Source of the DNA: Clostridiales bacterium | GTDB lineage: Bacteria > Bacillota > Clostridia > Peptostreptococcales > Acidaminobacteraceae | NCBI GenBank assembly: GCA_030446305.1 | Contig: JASUSA010000020.1 | Location: forward strand, 1 to 47,505 | Reading direction: 5' to 3' | Length of the DNA: 47,505 bases | Shown: piece after piece, positions 41,509 through 47,505 of the stretch | Position numbering within the stretch: position 1 is the first letter of the stretch | Layout of the letters: each line of letters opens with the position of its first letter | Position numbers and translations under genes: made by a program | Notes under the pieces: generated by a model | Database searches by the model: none | The model's input: the letters and a program-made list of their open reading frames with translations, nothing else | Told to the model about the DNA's origin: nothing

Positions 41509-41537
41509 TTGTACGGACAATAAAATTGTCGTACAAT
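41509..41537 (+). promoter_or_regulatory. Promoter and inverted repeat of the M18 aminopeptidase gene
   Basis: TTGTAC (41509-41514), 17-bp spacer, TACAAT (41532-41537). The whole promoter is an inverted repeat: TTGTACGGACAAT pairs with ATTGTCGTACAA around AAA, with one extra G in the left arm. A repressor binding here would cover both boxes. Confidence 0.6.
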
Positions 41538-41571
41538 ATGAGTAACAACGATCAGAAAGAGAGGCAATTGA

Positions 41572-42912
41572 ATGGAACAGGATCAATTAAAGCATACGTT
41601 TAAAAATGCATGGGATACAATGGATGATGCTGAAATAGAAAAATGCCTTGCCTTTTCAGAAGGCTACAAGCAATTTCTGGATTTTTCAAAGACGGAACGC
41701 GAAAGTGTGCGTGAAATCGTAAGGTTGGCAGAAGCAGCCGGCTACGAACCGTTGAGTACATTTATAGATGGCAAGAAAAAGTTGACAAAAGGCGCTAAAA
41801 TTTATGCTGTAAACCGTGATAAAGCGGTACTGCTTTTTAATATCGGCAAGCAGCCGATCAAAACAGGCGTTCACATTGTCGGCGCGCATATTGATGCGCC
41901 GAGACTTGATCTTAAACCATTTCCGCTATATGAAGAGGCTGAGATGGCGTTCTTAAAAACGCATTACTACGGTGGTATCAAAAAATACCAGTGGACGACA
42001 ACACCGCTGGCAATTCATGGCGTCGTCTTTACGAAAGACGGCGAAAAACGCGATATTGTTATAGGCGAATCAGACGAAGATCCTATATTTGCAATAACAG
42101 ATCTTTTGGTTCACCTTGCCAAGGATCAACAGACAAAGAGCCTTGCAGAAGGCGTTGAAGGCGAAAAATTAAATGTATTAATTGGCAATCGTGGCATTGG
42201 TGAAAAAGATGCGAAAGATCGCGTCAAAGCAAATATGCTGGAATTGTTAAATGAAAAATACGGCATAACGGAAAAGGACTTTATCACAGCGGAATTTGAA
42301 ATTGTACCTGCGGGAAAAGCGCGTGATATGGGGTTTGATCGCAGTATGATATCGGCGTATGCACACGACGACCGCGTTTGTTCCTATGCAGGCGTTACTG
42401 CAATGCTGGCACTGGGAGAAGTGGAAACAACGGCTGTCGGCATGTTCATGGATAAGGAAGAAGTTGGCAGTCAAGGGAATACCGGCTCTGAATCACGTTA
42501 CTTTGAAAACATTTTGGCAGAGCTTATCTTCTTGCAGGAAGGTCAGTATAACGATCTGTATCTCAGACGTGCCATTTCAAATGCGAAAGTACTCTCTGGA
42601 GATGTCGGCGCGGCGTTTGATCCAAACTATGCTTCTGCATATGAAAAAAGCAATTCTGCAATCATGGGCAGAGGTGTGCAGATCGCTAAGTATACAGGCG
42701 CGCGCGGAAAATACAGCTGCAATGATGCCAATGCCGAATTTATTAGCGAAGTGACGCGTTTGTTTGATTCGTCAAACGTCGTATGGCAAGTTGGCGAACT
42801 TGGCAAAGTCGATCAAGGCGGCGGCGGTACCATTGCCTATATTCTTGCCAATGCCAATGCAGAAGTCATTGACTGGCGGCGTACCGGTCATCAGCATGCA
42901 TGCACCGTATGA
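41572..42912 (+). CDS. M18 family aminopeptidase, frameshifted near the 3' end
   Basis: The continuous frame gives 446 residues of a zinc aminopeptidase of the M18 family. Zinc-site elements seen are GAHIDAPRLDLKP (H106), AYAHDDR, MDKEEVGSQG and LSGDVGAAFDP. The family normally ends with a block containing MHAPYE, whose His is the last zinc ligand. Here the frame ends in the unrelated tail TGHQHACTV, while the expected ending is encoded one frame over, up to 42976. One extra G at 42875-42876 (GACTGG instead of GACTG before CGGCGT) explains it; removing it gives a normal 467-residue protein. AGAGAGG precedes ATG 41572. It is either a sequencing error or a real mutation that should destroy activity. 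Confidence 0.85.
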   Translation: MEQDQLKHTFKNAWDTMDDAEIEKCLAFSEGYKQFLDFSKTERESVREIVRLAEAAGYEPLSTFIDGKKKLTKGAKIYAVNRDKAVLLFNIGKQPIKTGVHIVGAHIDAPRLDLKPFPLYEEAEMAFLKTHYYGGIKKYQWTTTPLAIHGVVFTKDGEKRDIVIGESDEDPIFAITDLLVHLAKDQQTKSLAEGVEGEKLNVLIGNRGIGEKDAKDRVKANMLELLNEKYGITEKDFITAEFEIVPAGKARDMGFDRSMISAYAHDDRVCSYAGVTAMLALGEVETTAVGMFMDKEEVGSQGNTGSESRYFENILAELIFLQEGQYNDLYLRRAISNAKVLSGDVGAAFDPNYASAYEKSNSAIMGRGVQIAKYTGARGKYSCNDANAEFISEVTRLFDSSNVVWQVGELGKVDQGGGGTIAYILANANAEVIDWRRTGHQHACTV

Positions 42913-42976
42913 AGTCATTAGCAAGGCTGATTTGTATATGACGTATAAAGCGTATCATGCCTTTCTTAATCGTTAA
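42877..42976 (+). pseudogene. Out-of-frame C-terminal end of the M18 aminopeptidase gene
   Basis: In the frame one base off from the main ORF, the DNA encodes GVPVISMHAPYEVISKADLY followed by MTYKAYHAFLNR and a stop at 42976. This is the conserved M18 C-terminus, including the histidine zinc ligand. It has no start or RBS of its own and only makes sense as the continuation of the gene at 41572. Confidence 0.85.
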
Positions 42977-42987
42977 AAGTTTATTCA

Positions 42988-43005
42988 CATATCTAAATAG
43001 ATATG
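42988..43005. promoter_or_regulatory. Palindrome overlapping a promoter-like element
   Basis: CATATCT and AGATATG flank AAAT (42988-43005). TATAAT follows at 43021-43026, so the palindrome's right arm covers the -35 position of that putative promoter. A candidate operator. Confidence 0.4.
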
Positions 43006-43020
43006 TAGGTAGAAATGTTG

Positions 43021-43026
43021 TATAAT
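43021..43026 (+). promoter_or_regulatory. Candidate -10 box upstream of a short terminated leader
   Basis: TATAAT (43021-43026) with TAGATA 17 bp upstream (42998-43003). A transcript starting near 43033 would meet the terminator at 43048-43077 almost at once. Confidence 0.4.
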
Positions 43027-43047
43027 ATAAGGTAGATTTAGTAAACT

Positions 43048-43077
43048 AAGAGCATTTATGATTAAATGCTCTTTTTT
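43048..43077 (+). terminator. Terminator between the aminopeptidase and the response regulator
   Basis: AAGAGCATTT (43048-43057) pairs with AAATGCTCTT (43064-43073), followed by Ts. Confidence 0.85.
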
Positions 43078-43130
43078 AGTATCACGGAAATATACATCAA
43101 AATAAACGGGTATTGGGTAAGGAGGTTGCA

Positions 43131-43817
43131 ATGAACAAGAAAATTTTTATAGTTGATGACGATGAGAACATTAGAGAACTGATAAGCCTGTATTTGACAA
43201 AAGAAGGCTATGTTACTGAGCTTTATGAAAGCGGTGAAAAAGGACTTGAAGCCTTTAAAGCAAATGCACCGGATCTCGTTCTCTTAGATATTATGATGCC
43301 AGGCATCGACGGCTACGACACCTTAAAAGAAATTAGAAAAATCAGCACCGTTCCCGTCATTATGATTACGGCGAAAGATGAGACATTTGATAAAGTACTG
43401 GGATTGGAACTTGGCGCAGATGACTATATCGTAAAACCCTTTGAACCGAAAGAACTGACTGCTCGTGTTAAAGCCGTCATCAGAAGATATCAGACAACAG
43501 ACAAACAAGAGATTGAAGGGGTTGTTTCTGTACCAAATCTCACGATCAACATGACAGATTACAATATTGTTTACCACGGTGAGACCATTGAACTGCCGCC
43601 AAAGGAAATAGAACTCTTAAATTATCTGGTGACGCACCCAAATCGCGTCTTTACGAGAGAACAGCTTTTAGACCATATTTGGGGCTATGATTTCTTTGGT
43701 GAGACCAGAACGGTTGACGTACACATTAAACGTTTAAGAGAAAAACTCGATCAGCCTGAGAATGGCTGGGAAATAAAAACCGTTTGGGGCGTTGGCTATA
43801 AATTTAAATTGGACTAA
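43131..43817 (+). CDS. OmpR/PhoB family response regulator
   Basis: The 228-residue regulator has a receiver domain (1-120) with IVDDDENIREL, phospho-acceptor D53 (VLLDIMMPG), ITAKDE and YIVKPFEPKEL, and a C-terminal winged helix (about 130-228; ELPPKEIELLNYLVTHPNRV and RTVDVHIKRLREKL). AAGGAGG before ATG 43131 sets the start. The histidine kinase gene follows after 63 bases on the same strand and should be its partner. The stimulus is unknown; the neighbouring hsp20 and htrA genes suggest envelope or protein stress. Confidence 0.94.
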   Translation: MNKKIFIVDDDENIRELISLYLTKEGYVTELYESGEKGLEAFKANAPDLVLLDIMMPGIDGYDTLKEIRKISTVPVIMITAKDETFDKVLGLELGADDYIVKPFEPKELTARVKAVIRRYQTTDKQEIEGVVSVPNLTINMTDYNIVYHGETIELPPKEIELLNYLVTHPNRVFTREQLLDHIWGYDFFGETRTVDVHIKRLREKLDQPENGWEIKTVWGVGYKFKLD

Positions 43818-43880
43818 TGAATGACTTGAGGCTGTGCTGCAACGCAATGGATGATCACAGCCCAATCGATTGAGGAAACT

Positions 43881-45302
43881 ATGAAAACAATTTTCCATAA
43901 ATTTGCGTTTATTTACATCATGATATTTTTGATCTCCTTCATCTTTATCATTATTGGCGTGCGCAGTGTGCTCGAATACTACTTCATTAACAATGAGTCG
44001 GAACTCATAGAAAAAAGAGCGGCTAATTTTGAAAAAGTCGTGAATGACCAGTATTTCAACACCATTAGCCTAGACTTGCTGCAAGATCAGATCTTAATAC
44101 TCGACGGCTATACAGGTGCCAATATTTGGCTGATTTCTGAAACCGGTGAACTGTATAAAACTTCTAATGATCTCGATGCAGATGCGATTTCCAATATGCC
44201 GAATCTCATGGAGGATATCGTCACCGTGTTTAGCGGTAATACAACGCGAAGGGAAGTCATTTACGAAGGTGTCTATGAAGACAGAATTCTTCGGGTCGGG
44301 TATCCGTTTCATCTTGGCAACAGCATTTATGCCATGTTTATTAACGTGCCAATGCCCGAAATAGAAGATACGATCTCTAAAGTATCCGTGATTATTTTTG
44401 TATCACTGGCGCTTTCAGGCTGTTTGGCGGTTGTGCTGATCTTTCTCATTACCCAGCGCATGGGCTATGAAATTAAGGTCATTAACGATGCGGCAAAATA
44501 TATTTCTGAAGGTAATTTTGACAAGAAAATTATTATCAACCGAAAAGATGAATTGGGAGAACTGGCAAATAGTTTCAATCTAATGGCAGATGAACTCAAT
44601 CAGCAGGAAAATACGAAACGTATGTTTATATCGAGTCTGTCACATGACTTGAGAACGCCGCTGACCACGATCAAGGGGTATACCATTGGGATTTTGGATG
44701 GCACCATAGAAGCCGATAAACAGGAACGCTATCTCAATATCGTTAAAAGCGAAAGTGAGCGTCTGATAAAGATGATTAATGACCTTTTGGATTTATCCAA
44801 AATGGAAAGCGGGGCACTGATCCTGAATAAGACAGATTTTGATCTCAGCAATGTCATCCTCAATGTCCTCGACAGTTTTGAACAGAAAATTATTAAAAAA
44901 CGCATTAAACTGACCATTGAACTTTCAAAAGAAAAGGTGCTGGCACACGGTGATCTCGCATCTATTCAGCGCGTCATTTACAATCTGTTGGACAATGCGA
45001 CGAAGTTTGTTGAAGAAGATGGCGCCATCAGCATTCGCACCGAACTTAAAAATGATAAATACTACGTTGGCATTAGCAATACGGGCCGCGTGTTAAACGA
45101 AAAGGAACTTTCTGTTATTTGGGATCGTTTTTCAAAGCTCGATAAGTCGAGAGGGCTAGAAAAGACTTCATCGGGACTGGGACTTTCCATTGTAAGAGAA
45201 ATTATGAAAGCACATCATGAAACCATAGAAGTTTACAGCAATCAGGACATCGGTGTCGCCTTTATTTTTACGGTATCCACACAAATTTTCAAATCGCTTT
45301 AA
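43881..45302 (+). CDS. Membrane sensor histidine kinase
   Basis: The 473-residue kinase has a membrane helix (about 8-30), an extracytoplasmic region of about 125 residues, a second helix (about 165-190), a HAMP domain (about 192-245; NDAAKYISEGNFDKKI), HisKA with LSHDLRTPLTTIKGY (phosphorylated H255), and HATPase_c (IYNLLDNATKF; WDRFSKLD; SSGLGLSIVREI). In the G1-type box the usual DNG reads SNTG, a common variant. ATG 43881 follows TGAGGAAA; the frame is open to 43851 but without an RBS. It pairs with the upstream OmpR-type regulator. Confidence 0.94.
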   Translation: MKTIFHKFAFIYIMIFLISFIFIIIGVRSVLEYYFINNESELIEKRAANFEKVVNDQYFNTISLDLLQDQILILDGYTGANIWLISETGELYKTSNDLDADAISNMPNLMEDIVTVFSGNTTRREVIYEGVYEDRILRVGYPFHLGNSIYAMFINVPMPEIEDTISKVSVIIFVSLALSGCLAVVLIFLITQRMGYEIKVINDAAKYISEGNFDKKIIINRKDELGELANSFNLMADELNQQENTKRMFISSLSHDLRTPLTTIKGYTIGILDGTIEADKQERYLNIVKSESERLIKMINDLLDLSKMESGALILNKTDFDLSNVILNVLDSFEQKIIKKRIKLTIELSKEKVLAHGDLASIQRVIYNLLDNATKFVEEDGAISIRTELKNDKYYVGISNTGRVLNEKELSVIWDRFSKLDKSRGLEKTSSGLGLSIVREIMKAHHETIEVYSNQDIGVAFIFTVSTQIFKSL

Positions 45303-45361
45303 GTTTGTTCATAATTATTTCAAATTAATCCATTATCTTATACGTTAGGAGGTGTATAAAA

Positions 45362-45766
45362 TTGTTGAAAATCAATCCAGAGAAGAATAATTCAAAACAT
45401 AGACAGGCATTGGATCAACTTTTTTATGACATCATGGAAGAAAAGGTAAGCTGTGCCGTAAAGAAAGGTGAACACGTTATCAATACGTTCGATGTCGATG
45501 TCAGAGAAGATCGTACGAAATTCATGATTGAGGCGGAACTTCCGGGGTTCAAAATTGATAATATCACCATCATTTACGAAGACAGTTATCTCAGTATCAT
45601 TGCACAAAAACATGAATGTGCAGATACTGAAGGGTTTGATTTTATTAGACGGGAAAGACGTTTCGGTATTTTCAGACGCAATTTTTTCGTCCAAGATGTA
45701 GACAAAGAGAATATCAGGGCGACGCTAAAAAATGGCGTTTTAAAAATCGAACTTCCCAAATTGTAG
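45362..45766 (+). CDS. Small heat shock protein (Hsp20/alpha-crystallin)
   Basis: The 134-residue chaperone holds unfolded proteins in an ATP-independent way. The alpha-crystallin domain spans about residues 40-134: FDVDVREDRTKFMIEAELPG, FIRRERRFGIFRRNFFV and the closing ATLKNGVLKIELPK are typical. There is no C-terminal IxI tail beyond the IELPK strand, so it is a short form. The start is TTG 45362, nine bases after AGGAGG (45347-45352). It lies between the two-component pair and htrA, all on one strand, forming a quality-control group. No CIRCE element is seen upstream. Confidence 0.92.
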   Translation: MLKINPEKNNSKHRQALDQLFYDIMEEKVSCAVKKGEHVINTFDVDVREDRTKFMIEAELPGFKIDNITIIYEDSYLSIIAQKHECADTEGFDFIRRERRFGIFRRNFFVQDVDKENIRATLKNGVLKIELPKL

Positions 45767-45799
45767 CATACCAAATGACAATCGAATGAGGTGAAAATT

Positions 45800-47335
45800 A
45801 TGAATGAAGCGTTTAAAAATGATTTGAATGCAGAAAGTGATTTAAATGCAGAAAATGACTTTAATTCAAAAGGAGCTGATAACCTCAGCGAAACAATTGC
45901 GTATGTTGAAACGCCTGAAAGTGAAACAGCAGCAAATCGTTATGAAGGTGCCATTAATGTAACCAGTACAGCCGTAGAAACGGTTGCACAGCAGCCTTAT
46001 GAAGCACAGAAACAGATTTATCGTGATGAAGTCAGTACCGATAAACGTCAATTTGAAAGCGAAAAGCGCTTTGAAGACGAAAATCGTTACAGTCAAGCGT
46101 ACCAAGACAATCATCATAGCAACGGTAATAACAATGGCGGTGCAACACCACCAAAAAAACATCGATCTTTCAATTTTAAAACGGTATTATCTTTTGTTCT
46201 TATCTTAACATTAATTGGTGGTTCGACGTATTCCATTGGTTATTATCAAGGTCAGATTTCGCTTAATGAATCTGCCATAGAAACAAGTGTTCAACAAATA
46301 TTATCCAAGAATATTGACTCTGAGATTTATCGTTCAGTGGTCAATTACATGGATGACAATGGAACCGATGTATCGAGTGCAACGGCAAATGTTGCTCAGA
46401 TTTATGCAAACGTCGGCAATTCAGTGGTTGGCATTACCAGTAAATTAAAATATTATGACTGGTTTAACAATGAGCGCTTTACAGAAGGTGCAGGATCAGG
46501 CGTCATAATAAAAGACGAAGCTGATAAATACTACATTGTTACAAATTATCATGTCGTAGACGGCGCAACAGAAGTACTGGTAGAAATCGCAACGGATCAA
46601 ATGATTGATTCTAAGCTCATTGGTTACGATCAGGATGCCGACATTGCGGTATTATCAATCAATAAAACAGACATTCCTGTCGAATTGGCGGATAATGTTA
46701 GAGCGATTAATATTGGTGATTCATCTAAGCTTTTAGTGGGAGAACCTGCCATTGCTATCGGCAATCCGCTGGGGTATAACAACACAGTAACAGCAGGTGT
46801 GGTCAGTGCCATTGATCGAAAAGTCGGCGATGACAGCAATACAACGTATATACAGACAGATGCGGCGATTAACCCAGGCAACTCAGGTGGCGCACTGGTT
46901 AATAAAAAAGGTGAACTGATTGGCATTAACACTGCAAAAATCACGGATACCACCGTTGAAGGCATGGGCTTCGCGATCCCTGTGAATATCTTTATGCCAA
47001 TTGTTGCGGAAATCATTGAAAACGGTTATGTAGCGAAGCCGTACATTGGTATTGGCGGCGTTGATATCAGTCAAGAGGCATCTGACTTATATGAAGTACC
47101 CGTTGGCGTCTTGGTAAGATATATTTATGAAAATTCACCGGCAGCCTCTTCAACATTAAAAGAAATGGATGTTATCATTGCATTTGATGGTGAAAAAGTG
47201 AATACCATGGATGAATTAACCAGTTTCATCAATTCACATAAACCTGGCGATAAAATTACACTGACTGTCGTTCGAGACAATAAAGAAAAATTAATGGTAA
47301 ATATAACGCTTGGCGATAAAAATAAAACGGAGTAA
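45800..47335 (+). CDS. htrA: HtrA/DegP-type serine protease with long cytoplasmic N-terminus
   Basis: The 511-residue protein has an unusual, acidic, low-complexity N-terminus (about 1-125) with a small repeat (NDLNAESDLNAENDFN), then one transmembrane helix (about 127-149), a trypsin-like domain with the triad H251 (NYHVVDG), D281 (DADIAVL) and S362 (NPGNSGGAL), and one PDZ domain (about 410-505; YENSPAASSTLKEMDVI). The membrane anchor places the protease on the outer side, where it degrades misfolded exported proteins. ATG 45800 follows GAGGTGA; the upstream GTG at 45791 overlaps that RBS. It is preceded by hsp20 and followed by an apparent intergenic region. Confidence 0.94.
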   Translation: MNEAFKNDLNAESDLNAENDFNSKGADNLSETIAYVETPESETAANRYEGAINVTSTAVETVAQQPYEAQKQIYRDEVSTDKRQFESEKRFEDENRYSQAYQDNHHSNGNNNGGATPPKKHRSFNFKTVLSFVLILTLIGGSTYSIGYYQGQISLNESAIETSVQQILSKNIDSEIYRSVVNYMDDNGTDVSSATANVAQIYANVGNSVVGITSKLKYYDWFNNERFTEGAGSGVIIKDEADKYYIVTNYHVVDGATEVLVEIATDQMIDSKLIGYDQDADIAVLSINKTDIPVELADNVRAINIGDSSKLLVGEPAIAIGNPLGYNNTVTAGVVSAIDRKVGDDSNTTYIQTDAAINPGNSGGALVNKKGELIGINTAKITDTTVEGMGFAIPVNIFMPIVAEIIENGYVAKPYIGIGGVDISQEASDLYEVPVGVLVRYIYENSPAASSTLKEMDVIIAFDGEKVNTMDELTSFINSHKPGDKITLTVVRDNKEKLMVNITLGDKNKTE

Positions 47336-47410
47336 TCATGACAGAATCATTCTGAACTGAAATGATAAAGTGATGCGCTTTAATTAATTCAATATAAAGT
47401 ATTTGGAAGG

Positions 47411-47441
47411 GGCTGTCGGGAAATAGTGAATTTTGACAGCC
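47411..47441 (+). other. Inverted repeat after htrA
   Basis: GGCTGTC (47411-47417) pairs with GACAGCC (47435-47441) over a 17-base loop. There is no T-run, so its role is unclear; it may be part of the htrA mRNA end or the remnant of an element edge. Confidence 0.4.
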
Positions 47442-47455
47442 GATATCGCCAAAAC

Positions 47456-47505
47456 AAAAAACTGCTAGAAATCGGATTCCGAAGATCCCGAATCTAGCAG
47501 TTTTA
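47456..47505 (+). terminator. Terminator at the window end
   Basis: AAAACTGCTAGA (47458-47469) pairs perfectly with TCTAGCAGTTTT (47493-47504), with an A-tract before and a T-rich arm after. It probably ends the htrA unit and may also act on a convergent gene outside the window. Confidence 0.75.

Noticed and set aside
42764..42976. Separate small gene covering the end of the aminopeptidase
   Set aside because: It has no RBS and its C-terminal part is the out-of-frame end of the M18 family.
47401..47505. Edge of an insertion sequence beginning with the GGCTGTC repeat
   Set aside because: The repeat is short, no transposase frame is visible before the window ends, and a terminator follows; it cannot be supported.

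Overview
The window looks like a chromosomal segment of a Bacillota bacterium of the Clostridia type. The signs are moderate-to-low GC, strong AGGAGG-type ribosome binding sites, several TTG starts, A/T-tailed intrinsic terminators, DegS/DegU, bactofilin, DUF896, DegV and DUF1015 genes, and an amino-acid-degrading gene set that fits an anaerobic fermenter. The genus cannot be fixed from the sequence alone. No phage, complete insertion sequence, CRISPR array, tRNA or rRNA was seen; the region reads as core chromosome with some unusual regulatory proteins.

Layout. 1-2309: the end of a ZIP metal transporter, then a proline-tRNA-ligase-like protein that has lost its catalytic motifs but keeps the editing (INS) domain. 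2363-6204: ndh2 - eetA - eetB - dmkB, the same genes in the same order as part of the flavin-based extracellular electron transfer locus of Listeria. 6295-11163: greA, a lipoprotein, a degenerate hybrid-kinase-like sensor and a membrane diguanylate cyclase. 11295-16747: asnS, a Cache-PAS-GGDEF protein overlapping map (methionine aminopeptidase), an MgtC-type protein and a DUF1294 protein. 16843-20854: a short-chain L-threonine dehydrogenase, a 21-bp tandem repeat, and ftcD-hutI-fchA for histidine degradation. 21070-27372: DegV protein, class V aminotransferase, DUF1015 protein, threonine aldolase, an unknown gene and a pseudouridine synthase. 27404-27612: 6S RNA with its own promoter and terminator. 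27728-29210 (minus): bactofilin and an M23 peptidase. 29362-35143: a MarR regulator followed by a 1779-residue pseudokinase-ATPase-TPR-GAF-GGDEF protein. 35350-38993: a YgiQ radical SAM protein, hutH and a 58-residue DUF896 protein. 39061-41393: CheW-like protein, degS, degU. 41572-42976: an M18 aminopeptidase with a frameshift near its 3' end. 43131-47335: an OmpR-type two-component pair, a small heat shock protein and an HtrA protease, together an envelope/protein-quality group.

Themes. Cyclic-di-GMP production is prominent: three GGDEF proteins with different input domains (six-helix membrane, Cache-PAS, and pseudokinase-STAND-TPR-GAF) all keep the active-site and RxxD inhibitory motifs, and none of the proteins here has an EAL or HD-GYP domain. 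Amino acid catabolism is represented by hutH/hutI/ftcD/fchA (urocanase is absent) and two different threonine-degrading enzymes. The most unusual items are the enzyme-dead ProRS paralogue, the giant pseudokinase-diguanylate cyclase, the electron transfer cluster, the aminopeptidase frameshift that removes a zinc ligand, and an inverted repeat that exactly spans that gene's promoter.
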